DNA from: Antedon mediterranea
Lineage: Eukaryota > Echinodermata > Crinoidea > Comatulida > Antedonidae
Length of the DNA stretch: 64,000 nucleotides
NCBI RefSeq assembly: GCF_964355755.1
Contig: NC_092672.1
Location: 34,716,501 to 34,780,500 of the forward strand
Reading direction: 5' to 3'
Positions 24,801 to 39,800 of the stretch are shown one piece after another (within the stretch, counting starts at the first letter, position 1; the number at the start of each line of letters is the position of its first letter). The notes beneath the pieces were generated by a model, which was not told the origin of the DNA, ran no database searches, and saw only the letters and a list, made by a program, of their open reading frames with translations. A program made the translations under genes and the position numbers.

Positions 24801-27800
24801 CTTTTCCTTCCTAAAACCACCCCCGTTGAGTTCTTAACAATAGTTGTAAAATAATAACAAAAACGTTTTAAATTATAACAAAAACGTGTTTGTGTTTTAG
24901 TCTTCAATAGTAGAAACATAGTTGCTCACAAATGGATGAATTGGATATCAAAATATAATTTCCTTGAAATTTTGAATTAATAACAATCAATATTGTGTAC
25001 TTGCTACGTCCATATTCTGCTGATTACCCCACTTTTTAATATTTTAGGCCTACATACAAGAGGGTGATAGAACACCATATAAACCAGATTGAAATTTCAA
25101 TCTCTTTTGATGCTTAAGATTGAAATCCCAGTCTTTCTTGATTTGTATTTTTTTATGCGTTGAAATCTCAGTCTTTAGTTTTAGTTCTTTAGGCCCTATA
25201 TTATTTTATCATAGGTAAAATTGAAATTTTAATCTTTCTTGATCTGTAAGACTGAAATTCCAGTCTTTTTTATGCTTTGCAATCTCAGTCTTTCCTTATA
25301 GTTTATTTCTTTATATTATTTTATGGGTAAGATTGAAATTTCAGTCTTTCATGATACGTTAGATTGAAATCTCAGTTTTACTCGATACGTAAGATTGAAA
25401 TCTCAGTTCTTCTTGATGTGTACGTAGGATTGAAATCTCATTATGTTGATACAGATATATAAAATGTACCGGTAGGTCTAAGAAAAATGTAGCTTGACCT
25501 AAAAAAAAAGATTTGTCTTTTGAATATTATATCATATGTACGTATAGTATTATTATATACAATTTTGTATTTGTTTAAAAATATATTGTTTCGTATATAA
25601 ATTTTATATTAAAATTTTACTTAGTAAAATTTTTGGCTCAGTTTATTTGCATAAACGAATACGAAACGAACTTATGTAAATGACATAATAAATTGTTGCT
25701 ACTCATATTATATAACTAAATATATGACTGGTAGCTACAGACTATTACGTATCAGCTTATGGAAAAGCTAGTTGATAATTTAATCCGATGGTATATGTGA
25801 GAAATATTGAACTATGCATTATTATAATTTAAACGATAAAATTCCTCTTAGAAATTCATCACCATTACTTCGAATCATTACCTTGTTGTTCGTTGATGAC
25901 AACACAGTATCTGTGATTATAGTGACACATTTCTCAAATATCGTACCGATTCTTTCACGTTCGCGCCAAATCGTTCAGATCCGCGCCAAATCGTTCAAAT
26001 CCGCGCCAAATCTTTCACATTTGTGATTCAATAAATCGCTTTCGGACCAAGCCGTTGGCTGTGTGGCCATTAATACTATATTATCATAGAAATGTCAATC
26101 GTAATAACCACGTGTGGCCTGGGGTAATAAAAGTTGGTTTAAGCGAACAAGTTAGAACATTTGAGAATCGCAATGTGTATCTACGTTTTTCTACAACATT
26201 ATTTCCCGCCATTTTATCGTGTAATATTTCGCCAATTGTTTGCTTGTACGCGCAGCGATGTTCATATTATTACTCAATAATCCTGTTAGTATTTCTATGT
26301 TTCGTTTACAAATTCGATCAAACGTTGCGGGTTCCACTTAGGAACTATCAATTTGCACGGTAGTGTAAATCGCTAATATTATTATCAGCTTGGGGACAAG
26401 TAGGCCTACGCTGTAAAATGTTTTGCTACATTGTAATAATCAGATTAGGAAGTGGGTCCGATCGTTTAAAGCATTAATTCTCAATGATAAATTAACTTGA
26501 TGTACTCAACACTATTAAGGCGCGCTGTACACTTTGTCCTCATTGCGCGCAGACGATATTTGCTTATGTCGCTTATTACATTATTGGCGCGTATTTTAAC
26601 AGCCGACGGCAGCTAACAGTTAACTATTACAAGATATGACGACTAATTTTCAATCAGCTGAACGAATATTTTGAAATGATTTTGTAAGTAAACATTATTG
26701 GGATGTTGTGATTCTTATTTAATGTAACATTCGATTGACTTCGGATGTAGACCAATTACGTTGTTTACTTAGACAAAACTTGTCATTTATAATTTTGTAA
26801 ATAAAAAATGTCCCACGCTCATAATTTGATTTGGGTTGTCTATATTTTTTAATATTACATAACAATAATTAACTAATTTATAAAAAGTGAGAGGCACATC
26901 TTTACTTAATAAATGTTATCATTTCATTCATTCATTTTATTTGGTAAAAAATCATTTTCAACAATATACAAGACAATAATACAATAAAACACAATAGTTT
27001 GTTTAACAATGAAATAAGTGCAAAACTACTCTAATAAAAAAAAATGATTGTGGATTATGCTCTGTTGAAATGCCTAAAATTAACAAGAAAGAACATTTTT
27101 TTTAAATGTTTCATGTTTAAAACAACAATAAAAGGATGAAATAGAAAACAACGTGATACATCGCAAAGGCCTAATTCTAATTATAATATCATTAATTTTG
27201 TACGATTATTTTATATTTTTATTCAATTATAAATTTTCGAATATTCCATTGTCTTATTGAATAATTGATATCGCTGTGTACGCGCGCGAGTCTCTCCTGA
27301 ATTCCGTCTTATTAAAATGCCATTTGCGGACTTCGTCGATCAAATACGTTTCAAATCACCAAGATGAAATATTATTTTAGTTCATGTTTATTAATAAAAA
27401 TAATTAATGATAATATTAATAATAATAATTGTATGTATACGAATTAGCCTATATTAATAATAATCCTACACAGTCCTACTTATAAATAACGAAATATTAT
27501 TTATTATAATATAATTATTATTTATTATAATCGTTAATGTATTACCTTATAAAAATAAACGATATAAATTAAACGATATATAGCTGTTAACGAAGTATAC
27601 AGTAATTACCGTACTGTTCGGCAAATCTTAATAACACACGTGGTATATATTATACTTCTTGTATATTACACGAATGTTACACGCGTGTTACACGCGAGTA
27701 CACATAAAAAAGTATACAGGAAGTACCATACTGTTCGACAAATCTAAATAACACACGTGGTATATGCCTGTATATTACACTAATGTTACACGCGTGTCAC

Positions 27801-30800
27801 ACGCGAGTTACACTTCATAAAACATCCCATCGACACATATCTAATTTACTTTGAATTAGAAGAAAACGGATGATTATTATTTTAGAAAACAGATGCCATG
27901 CGTTGGTTGGTGTAATTCTCTTCATATTCCCAACCAAAATCTCTTCGATGTGCTAAATTATGAAAAGCTCTCTCGATTTACACGCGTGTCACACGCGAGT
28001 TACACATCATAAAACATCCCATCGACACATATAATTTACTTTGAATTAGAAGAAAACGGATATGATTATTACTTTAGAAAACAGATGCCATGCATTGGTT
28101 GGTGTAATCTCTCTTCATTTTCTAAACCAAAGTCGCTTCGATTTGTTACAATATGAAAAGCTCTCTCGATTTCGAAGTGAGGTGTTAACACGAATGTTGC
28201 AGGCGACTCTTTGGCGACGTTGCCAAAATCTCGGCGACAATTTACACAAAATGTGCGTTATTCATATCGAATTATTGTAAATACTACCGATATAAGAACA
28301 CCGTTGATAATGTCTACATCCAGATTGAGAATCTCATTTATAAGAAGATTGTCCAGAATTAAGTTGCTGTTTATTTTCTTGACCATTCACCTTTTGAATC
28401 GATGGCGTTCACATGATGTGATGTGGTGTGGTAAAGTAAAACAAAAAATAAAATATTACGTAATTAAACAAAAGGAAAACAAAAAGATAACTTAAAGTAA
28501 AAATAAAATACAATAGTTGTTCAAACAAATCATAGTTTTAAAATATTTACGAAATTAATTTGACAAAATAATAATAATACCGATATATCTATTTAAAATT
28601 CTTTAATGGTTTCTTCCATGCCGAGACAAAACACATGACTTTGAATTTACGTTTGTGTATTAGATTGGGCCTCTGAAGTAGATTTAATAAATTTACATAT
28701 TTTATATATTTCGATTTACCCGATTTCGTTATTGACAGATTTTCTATTTCTGTTTTTAATAATCATCATTTATTAATTTTAAAAATAATGATGATTATAA
28801 GAAGTGAGAAATAGTGAAGAGATGCTGGATAGACCAAGATGAAGAAAGACGCTAGCACCACTTACAGGCGAAAGAAAGCCTACCTAGGAGATGAAGATTG
28901 AATGAATGAATGATTATTAAAAACAACATACATCTGTCTTATAATAATATTATATATTAATTTAACGAAACGAAACCTATGTTTTTTTCTAAACTATTGA
29001 ACATCAAATGCTTCCTCCAATCTCCCCTTTCCCATTCGTTCTTTATTATCATTTAAAATAAAAATCTTATTATATTGACTTAGTACCGCAATATCGAAAA
29101 ACATTAAAAACGATTTATTTACACCAAAATATAAATGTGAATATCCAAAATGTAGTTGTAAATATTGGTCTGCGGAGATTTGATTGTAAATTCATCTAGA
29201 CACGGAATAATGTCTAAAGTCATAAAAGCATCGTTAGGTCTATAACCAATTCAACTCGAGTAGTAACAGAATAATTATATTCGTTTATTCATAGGCGATA
29301 ATGATCTGCCTTTATTATTATCTATCGTGTATTTTTGTTTATAAAATATCTGTATTTTGTACTAAATTTAAACAGACGTTTTTTATTTATTGTTATTATT
29401 ATTTTATACTCATCCAATTACAAGACAGACAAACTATTTTATAATTTATAATTATTAGTTTTATTTATATGATGTTATATTTTTTTATGGATACTAATTT
29501 TATAAAATTTCGATGTGATTTCGTTTCGGTAAACTTAGATTTTAATTTAAGTTCGTGTATAAGTAATATTTTAGTTTTCGTATGCACAATAAACATGATG
29601 GATAAATTCAAATTTTGCATACAATTAAAATGTGAATAGATAGATGAATTGAGATATCGTATAAAATTCGAGTATTACTTATTATTAGGACTGTTAAGCG
29701 TGGTTCCCACTGGCCACACAACACAAGGACGTAACGCAACGCAAGTGAATTGACCAATCACAAGCGATGGCTTATTCGCTTGTGATTGCTAACTGTCTAT
29801 AACTTCGCTTGTCATTGGTTAAAACGCTTGCGTTGCGTTTACGTCCTTGCGTTACGTTCTAGTGGGAACCAAGCTTTAGATACATATTTGTAGCTAACGA
29901 ATTAAATATAAACTCACTCCCAGTGATATTATTGGAAAAATGAATAAGCATAATAAAGGAAAACAAATTGTTATTTTATAAGAAGAATATTATTTTAATT
30001 TGAGACATTGTTTATTTACCATGGGTTTCAAATTGAGGGCGTGTGGCGCAGTGTGTTGGACGTTGGACTACCGATCGTCAGACCTAGGTTCGAATCCAAC
30101 TCTCGCCGCATTGCTTGTATCCGTAGGCAAGATACTTTACTTACGTTGCCTCTCTCCACCCAGGTGTATAAATGGGTACCCAGTTAGATCTAGACACAAC
30201 TTTGCGCTGGTTACCGGCTGCATTATGGGAGTATGTTTCCATACGTGTTTGATCCCAAAAAAAAATACTGGGGTAATAATCCTTGTAAAGCGCCCTTGAG
30301 CATGATTACTCATGAAAAGGGCGCTATATAAATGTGGTATTATTATTATTATTATTAAATGCACATATTAGATTTAAAAAAATTTTTTTTAAACAAACGA
30401 TCAGCCTACATGTTTGATTGAACACTGATTTAAGTTTATTAACTTATTAATCAAGTGAATTAAGCTTACAATCTTACCAGGAAAGAGTGAATTTTTACTC
30501 TTCTGTAATCTTAACAATGATTTCATTGTGTCAATCTTTTGTTATTACCGTATCAAATTGTCACCTGCATTCGTCAAAATACAGTCCCTAAACAAGTAGG
30601 TTACCACAGTACTATATTTATCGCATTAGTAAAGTCAACGTTGACTTCAATGAATAACAAAAAAATAAATGTGTTTTAGCCATACACCCGACGTGCGCGT
30701 AAACGAGCCAACCCGTTGAAACACACACCCCGATGGTTTCGCCTCGTCAACAGTCGGTCTAAACGGTCGAAGTGTCAACTCTAGCGATGTACTTAACACT

Positions 30801-33800
30801 CCAATGTACGCCTCTACACTGCTCTGTTTTCACGTTGATTGTTTGGGGAGTAGATGGGGTTTTTGTGATATTTCTCACTGACATCACACCCGTTAGCTAG
30901 TCTACATGTGATAAATAGTTAATACATAGTGTTGAAATTGTCATACTTATTTAGTATAAGCATTAACTCTGAAATCAGAAGCGTAAATGGTGCATTAGTC
31001 AGCGATTTGATCTCCTTTTGTGAATCATATAAGAGAAAATAATGGACGAGGAATTTGTCTTACCACTTACCGTTATATTTAGATTACCTATTTTTTTTAT
31101 AATCGTTTACCAAAACTCAAATGACATTTTGGAAAAAGATGATCCTAGTTTCATTCAAGTTTCAGTCAACATTTATTTAGAAAGAAGTAAAAGAAGCATA
31201 CGTTTACAATAACTTATATGGTAATTAAGTAAGAACTGTTTCTGGGATTATTTTCTAGTTAGACCTTATATTATGATAAATTTAGCTGATTTTTAACACC
31301 TGGTTCCTTTACTAATTTTTTTTTTTGCGTGTTCGACGTATTTATATTTTGTTGTATTCTTAATTTAACGAAACGAATCTAGAATTTATACGCATGCGTT
31401 GTAAACTATTTTACCGATATTTTACGCGCGCGTAAAACGTACGGTATAAATAACGCTGACTTATAGTTATACTGTACTCGTAATCCGTCATAAAATGTAG
31501 GACGCGTACGTTTGTGTATAAAGGTTTTTATTATATTTCCATGGTTTGTGTATGTAGGTTTAGTATATCGACATGAAGGGAGAATTAGGGTACGGTACCT
31601 AGATTCAAATATCGTGATGTTCAATCGGTTTTTATAACTGAACTATTTATTGCAACAGTTATCGATCAATTTAAACAATAAAACTGCTTCATCTTCTGTA
31701 ATCCACTTTGAATTGTACGATGATTAAATGAAGCGGAAGGGTTGTTTCAATCACGGTAGGCCTCATATGGTCTATTCACATACAGTGGCATAAAGCACCC
31801 ACATTGATTGTTAGATATTTCCCACGCAAAACTCTATGCTATCGACGCCTCCACATGGCCACTATTGATTGTGTGTAAACATCCACCCTGTAAATCGACT
31901 ACACAAACACATGGGCATGTTCTCTTGTGTGCTCATACGGCTTTAAAACAATGCGGTTGTATCACCAGTAAATATAAACTATAACATTTATATCTTTATG
32001 AAAGCACTGTGTTGTTTGTAGATCGCTCAAACAATAGGTTGTTGATTGATATTATTTTGAAGTGATTTAAACGAATATGTAACTGTTTGTTATCAGGGAT
32101 AATGATCGTGTATACTTGTTGATGAATCTAATGTGTTATATTATCGAATCAGCCGTGTTTCATTTGTCTTCTCGTGTTGACAGTAGTCCGATCAAACCTT
32201 GTTTGTTAAATCTTAATCCACCTATTATCTTCATCAATTTTAAATACTCCTTTAGCACCTCATACTTCCCTGTTTAGCATTTTTGTTGTTGTTTGTTTGT
32301 GTGTGGTTTTGTTATCATTGGTTTCGTCAAATACATTATGACAATTTACGCCATCATATTATACTTATAGGCCTATAACACAATTCAACAATGTTAATAT
32401 ACCGTAGTAAATACGGATAATACAATATAATTGAAATACGATTGATTACTATTTAGTTAGTAGGATGAAACACGAGCGAAGATGACATAAAAAGCAAGGA
32501 AAACACTACATGAAACTACATGTGAATAAAAGTAGAATCGAATGTATGATTACCAGTAAAATGTATTTAGTATTGTATGCTTAATCAACACCATAACATT
32601 GATCTCGACGTTAAAAAAAAAACAATCTTAACCCTAGACCTACTTAACCAATAAGCAGTGCACTTTACTACCGTATCATGTGTTTCGGAACTTTTAAGGT
32701 ATATCGGGTAACTAAAATTGAAATACATAACTCACGATTATGATCTATAAAAGGATAGAAGCCCGTACTTAATCGATTTCAACCAATGGTGGAACGCGTG
32801 CAGCGCGTTGCTAACTGGACGCGGACACCAGGGTAACGATTGTTACCCAATCAGCGTTCCAGTTGTCAGCGCTTAAACAATGAACGCGATTTCCGAATCA
32901 TTAAATAGCAATACAGCGATTTATATACGTATGGGAGTGTAAGTAGTTAAACCCGATCAACATTGAAATTGTATATCGTTATACGTGTGTTAAATATTAA
33001 TATCACAGACAAAAATTAGTAAATCAAACCAATGTAACTTAGAATGAAAGTTGGTTGTCTGCACCTGCGCATCATTAAAAGAACTGTTGATCATGGACGA
33101 TACTAAAACAGTGTACCATGCATCCTAAAGTAGGCCTATTTGTAATGGAAATTAACAAATTTGAAATGAATAGATAAAGTGGATCTTTGATAAATTTCGT
33201 TTTACATTCTGTCAGGTAAACAGTTACATTTTTTAGACATTTGAATTTTGCTTACGCGTATTATTCCAATATTAGCCAATCAGAAACCCGCATTTTTTGC
33301 GTTGCGTGTGCGTATTATATTGCGTACAATTATTAGCCAATTGCATTTATTTCCTTAGAATTTGTCTATGTAGGCTACCCAGGTAGATGGGTCAAAGCAT
33401 CTTGATCAGCAAACTGTATTTTATGTAAGTTAGCAGAAGTCTTTAAAGTCATACCGTAGCCATTACCAAAAGAGATATAAAACCAGTGTTGCTCAACAAC
33501 ATAACACTAGTATATGCAAAGTATACAATATACTTCATTAATGGACTAACTAATTAGGCATGAAATTACCATTATCAGAAACAAAGTAGAGAAGATAAAA
33601 ACATCAACTACATCGCAACTTCAAACGCCAACTCTGTCTCCACAATCTTCCATAATAATAATACATTCGTATTATAATTGTCATTGTTTTTTTTCTCGAA
33701 GAAATTTTATGTAAAGGGTAATAAGACACATTAAAATTGTGCAGTGTGTTTCTGCCTCATAGAGCACATAATGCAGACTTCTTTTGATAATGTTGATAAT

Positions 33801-36800
33801 TATGATGAAGACTCTCAAACAAAAGCATTATCAAAATCGTCTGCTTCATTAAGAAATGTTTTTCTTTTAACTACGGTATATCGTCCTACAGAAAGTGTCA
33901 TGCTTATTTAGAGAACATTCGAAAATTATCACCTCAAAATGCTATTATAAAATAATTCACAATTCCAAACATGAATTCATATTTGGGGAAATAAATATTA
34001 ATAATAGATTGTATGATTATGCTATTTAATTTTGTTATTGAAAAATAATCGAGTGTTAAATAGAACGCTATGTTGTGAGGAGATGAACGTAAGGAATGCA
34101 TATCAATTTCATTGAATCAGACGATGAAATATTTACGACGCGCAGTAACATTCCCGCCAATATGAAAAATTGATTATTACAATTTTGTAGCGATCTTAAT
34201 CAAAATTACGTCACTCTCGATTTGAAAAAGAAAAATCAAAATTGTTAGAAAATATAACTACGTATAAATTCTGTAACAATCAAAATAAATTATAACTAAA
34301 ATAGTTTGTTGGACGAGGCTGTGAGGCAGACTATTGTGGTCGCATAGATTTTTTAACCATCTTTATGCTCGGATGGTTTTCTAGCGAGGCGGAACCGAGG
34401 CAAACGCAATTTATCTTCTAATTTTGCCATATTGCAATTCGCAAACAGACGCTTTGGCGCAATTGCAAAGTCCTCTGAGACCCATCTTAAGACATGGTTT
34501 GCATAGCAAGTTATCAACATCTCTTTTTGACGTCTTTCTATGGATTCTTTATTCCCATTTATCATGCATTTTCATAATTTTCAAAATATTGTAACCGAGA
34601 TGAAGTCAATAAAATGTTCATTCACCAGGCATATTATTTTCATAAATCTTCAATCAGTTTCACGGTAATCCAACAAAATGAATTTACGACGTAACAACAA
34701 CAGAGCCAGCAATCACCGTTGTGTACTACTCCAGTCTCAGTGGTCGTATCGTATACGCTAATAATTACCACCGATAGAATTATATTAATAAACAAACCAA
34801 TAGACTGGACAAATGCTTTCGGAAATTGAATTTTTATTGCAGTGATTTGAAAATTGCTATACATTCAATAAGCATCAATGATATAGTGCTTTCGATTTGC
34901 AAGAAAATATGTATTTTTGAAAACTTACAATTAATGTATATGTAAATAATAATAAAACTTAAAATTACTTGTTTAAGTTTCAGTAAATAATAATAAAATA
35001 TAAACAAATAAAAATCGTTTCACAATACATAAATGTCGTCATTAATGAATATCTGTTTGAATAGATTGTTCTAGCATGTCGTCTAAAGCTCTGTCTACAC
35101 TATCAAACTAGTTTGACAAAAATTGTGACGTGCCCAAAATATGGTAGTGATATGCCCAAATATGGTAGTGATATGACAATCATCATTTCCATATATGGGC
35201 ACATCACATATTTTTCACACATCACATAAAGTTTGATTGTTTTGACAGAGCTTAAGATTGAACTACGTTAAAAAATAAATTTGATTTAAAAGCTTTAAAA
35301 GAAAACATAACATAACACAATTTATATTTTATTATTTCTAGATTTTGGAAATTGTGTACATTTTCCCCTAAGTATTTGCTATTTAGTTGTGATATTTTAT
35401 CAGGAATTTATTTAACTGGCTGTTTAATCTTGCGATACTTGATGATTTGATTATAATCTAATTTGATAAAGATATTGATTATGTTTAACTTTCAAAAGAA
35501 CTACATCTTTCGACAAACGCTCGCATTACTTGATGTTTTATCGAATCATCGTTTCGGGTTCATTTCAAGCGGAAGATAAAAATTAAATTTCGAATCAAGG
35601 AGCATTATTTAAATGGTACAGAAGCTTGGTGTTTGAATTGCTTGCTTACTATTCCCAGTGTATTGGGTTCATGTCCTTACATGGGTCATACCAGAATATT
35701 CTTATGTCCGCACGAATCATACATGTCATGTGTTTATTAACGCGTTTTAATACCAATATTTGCGTTTTTACCTGTGTTTGGCTGACGCGTTTTAATACCA
35801 ATATTTGCGTTTTTACTTGTCCCTTGCTGACGCGTTTTACCGACATCCTTTTACCTTCGTAAAATCAATTCTGACGCTTTTAATGGGGACAGTAAATAAT
35901 GTGTTTTGTATATCCTATTTGGTTCTTGCGATTGAAGTTAAGTATCATTTAAAGTGACAAAGTTTTGCGTCTTTCATTTTTAAACGTTTATTTATGAGAA
36001 ATATTTATTCCATTACCTCCTTATCGAAGTAAAAATCTGCAAAACGATAATTGTAACACTAAAAGTTAAATAACGTGTCAACGTTGATGAGTTATGAGAA
36101 ATAAATAAACGTTTATTTCAATTTTTAAAACGCAATGTTAACCTTGATACATCCAATAAAAATCAATCATTTTTTACTGATTTCTATTCTACGAATATGA
36201 GGTTTTTATGCGAGGAAAATGTAATAACACATTCACAAATTATATTTAATTTTCCTCAAGAAAAATGTTGTTTATTTTGTTAGTTTAAGGTCATAAATGT
36301 ATATTATGTATTTATAATATTAAAATAATATTCGAAAAATTCAAATGAATGTTGCATGATTGACAAATTTTAATTAAATTCGTGCGAGTCTGATAATTGA
36401 AATTGATTTTAAAAATAAAATAATAAAAATGAATGTGCTCCTTCAGCATTTGGATGGCTGCAGATAGTATCTTTGTTAGTATCTGAATAGCTGTTAAAGA
36501 AATAATAGTGTCGTGTGTTGCGTGATGGCTGATTGCAAACAAAATAATAGGCCTAGACACAACATCTTGTTTCTCATCAAACAAAATAAAGACAATTAAG
36601 AGATATTTGGTAGTCTTAATTCTTAACTTCAAGTTAAGACAATGCACCTCTACACAATGCAGTGGTATTGGCAAAATCAAATAAATTTTGCTCAATAGTT
36701 AAAAAGTTATCTCTTCTTGTAAAGAAATACTTTTTTGACCGTTTGAGTTTACTGTGAAATGTATTTGTTATTATTTAACATAACATTTTATAAATTACCT

Positions 36801-39800
36801 TTAGATTTACTAAATTGTGTTTCAAGTTTTATCCAAGGAAACTCATTCAATAATATTTATCTTTTAAATTATCTTTAGTTTAGTAAGATTTACTGAAATG
36901 TGTTTCAATTTTTATCCATAGAAAGTTATTCCATATTTTATCTTTTTTTCACAGACGAATGTTTCCAACTTTTCGAGTGAGTATTACGGGTATGGATCCA
37001 CACGCTAAATACATACTTCTAATGGATATCGTACCTGTAGACGATACCAGGTACAAATACCACAATTCTGAGTGGGTAGTTACTGGTAAAGCTGAGCCAC
37101 ACATGCCAGGGAGACTCTACATCCACCCGGACTCACCAGCTACTGGTGCTGTCTGGATGAAACAAGTGGTTGCTTTCAGTAAGATGAAACTCACCAATAA
37201 TAACTTGGACCAACATGGACATGTAAGTTTATTATTTTTAGTTCTTCTTCCATATTTGGCTTGCTTTTTGCTATTTCTGGCTTACTACACGGAAAAGGTA
37301 GTTTTAGTGAATATATTATTTTTTACATGACAAAAATACTTTAAAGTAAAGAAAGTAAAGCGGAGTGGAGTGGATGAGGCAATCATGTGCTACGAGAGTT
37401 TTCTAATAATAGAAAAAAAAAATAGACATGAGTGTAGATGTACTGTAACTACTATTTGCTTCTTCATCAAATCTAAGTAGCCACTAGCTACAATAATTAG
37501 GCTATACCGCACGTTTCTACTTAAATATGCATATGAAAGTTTCATCATTCGTTTTCAAACTCCCTTGATCATAAGATATATAATTGTCAAATTACGTTCA
37601 TTCAAATCTAATTATTGTCATGAAATATCCCAATATTACCAATACCATGCTCATCAATGTATATACATTTCATAAACTTAAACTAAGTTCCCGAAATCAA
37701 TTCGATTTCTCCAATATCGTGCAAAGTTTAAGATATTGTCGTCAAACTACATGGCAACTGATTTCCCCAGACGACAGACCAGTCACAATTCCCGCCAATT
37801 TTCTCCCCTCACCAAATCGAAGTGGAACAGATTAAATGTTGGAAGACCGTGTGCTTATCCAGCTGCCACTAGTAGCAGAACCCAGAAAGATTTACATCGA
37901 ATGCAAGTGTTTGTCTATTAATTGAAGAATTAAAATCTCCCTTCTGCATGGTAATCAGAACCCGGATGACTGACTTCAAAGACACCGATGCGGATTGATA
38001 TCGAATATGTAATTGATGCTCTTCAAGTAAGCTAACGATCTATTTTTACAGGGGACTTTAAGAAGAGGCTGTCCAGCAGACAATCAATATCTTATCGTAC
38101 AACCTTGAGTTAACACATTCAAAACGTAGATTTCCAAATTAATTTCAATTTTTTATTCAATAAAAATTCACCAGGACAGGAAGTAATGAAAAACGAAATT
38201 CAATTAAACAACCCATGAATACTAATCTGAAATTAATACATTAAAAATCATTTCGAATTTTTTTGATGAATAAAAACTGATGATATCGTAACATAAAGAT
38301 GTTTGACATTAGGAAAATTAACATAGTTGTTAACCAAACGTAAATATTGAAATTATTTTTTAATTGGAAATGTGGAACCTGACGCGTTTAGAGAAATAAC
38401 CTTCAATTTATATGTGTTTAAAAAAGGGATACATTGTTTCAATTTGTGCTCTGCAAGAACCAAACATATTGCTTAAACTTATTAATTGTTAAATACCTAA
38501 GTTCATTAAGTATCCTAAAATTAATTGCATTAATCTCCTTGTTACAAGACACTCATTCAAGCACACATAATTTAATCTGTGAAAGTAAATCTCCCAGTTC
38601 ATGTTTTCCTATTGATTGTCTTGTTTTGTGCAACGGGCCTCGGGCATGCGCACAGTTCACTTCAAATCTCAATTACCTTTAACATTGTTTATATTGACTA
38701 TTTTCAATTGATTAGTGAGTTGATCTTTGTTTTCTCAATTTAAAGATTACTTGCAAATCCTGTTAAGATCAACTTCAAGTTATTGTTCAATGCAAGCTGA
38801 CATCACTATCCTGATTTCTATGAAAATGTGTTCACGAACAAATTGAAAGGCACTCCTTTATAAATCATCAGTTCAAATTTATAATAAACTATGATATAAT
38901 TATTTTAATATTTAAAAACACAGATTAAGAAATCATTACACTTTATTTATACTACATTATGATATATTTCTTTATAGGCCTCCTAGTGTACCGAATGCTG
39001 TTAACATTTCAATTTTTAAAAACTCAAATTAAGAAAGAAAACATTACAATTGATTAAAAATACACTATGATATATTTTGTTATTTATAGACCTGTACCGT
39101 AAAATGTGTAACATTTCAATTTTTTAAAGCAAGATAAAGATATAAGAAACTGTATTTGTCTTTGTAAAGAAAAAAAGAAATGTCGGTTGTCAGCAAATCC
39201 GATTAAAAATATACGTATACATAAACGGACTAAAAAATGACAAAAAAGTGTAAAAGTCTTAGAAACAGTAACATTTAAAAAATCAAATTAAGAAAGGAAA
39301 CATTCAAAACAAGAAGTTGTTTTTAAATTAAATTTTATTTTTTTAAAGAAAACAAAGACATTTACTCGTCATCACCTTGCCATCTTCCACATTTAACGTC
39401 AGTTAATGTTTGAAAGATCTCATTTATACAATTTATACTTCTCATTTTTTGGTAGATATTTTTTGATGAATATACAATACTGTAAGAGAAAAATATTGGC
39501 CTAAAAAATAAGATTTTAAACTAATTAAAATCACACCCCATCCCCCGCTGTCGAGTTTGTTTCAGGTAGTTTTTTTATTCTAATCTGAGTCCCGGGAAAT
39601 ATTTGTGTGCGCCCGAGCTCATCATGAACGCGCGCGATGTCGACAAAAACCCCGGAGACGTATTGTCGACAGCAAGATTTCATGTTGCTTTAAATGAGCC
39701 TTGAAAAAAACAAAATAGTATCAGAGTTATTTCCCATAAAAATCATAAAGTAGGAAATTGCCTTTTCAATCTAATCCTCAGAGCAATACTAAACTCGTAA

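Larger units (their letters stand above)
21514..36954. other. Intron 2 of tbx6/16 (15.4 kb)
   Basis: Splits the T-box at KAGR/RMFP. No other gene seen. Carries the repeats and candidate control patches listed here; the rest is AT-rich. Confidence 0.7.

Noticed and set aside
26055-26363. 102-codon ORF in intron 2
   Set aside because: No domain, no flanking splice sites in phase, composition like its surroundings.
36312-36695. 127-codon minus-strand ORF
   Set aside because: AT-rich chance ORF without recognisable domain; lies just upstream of tbx6/16 exon 3.
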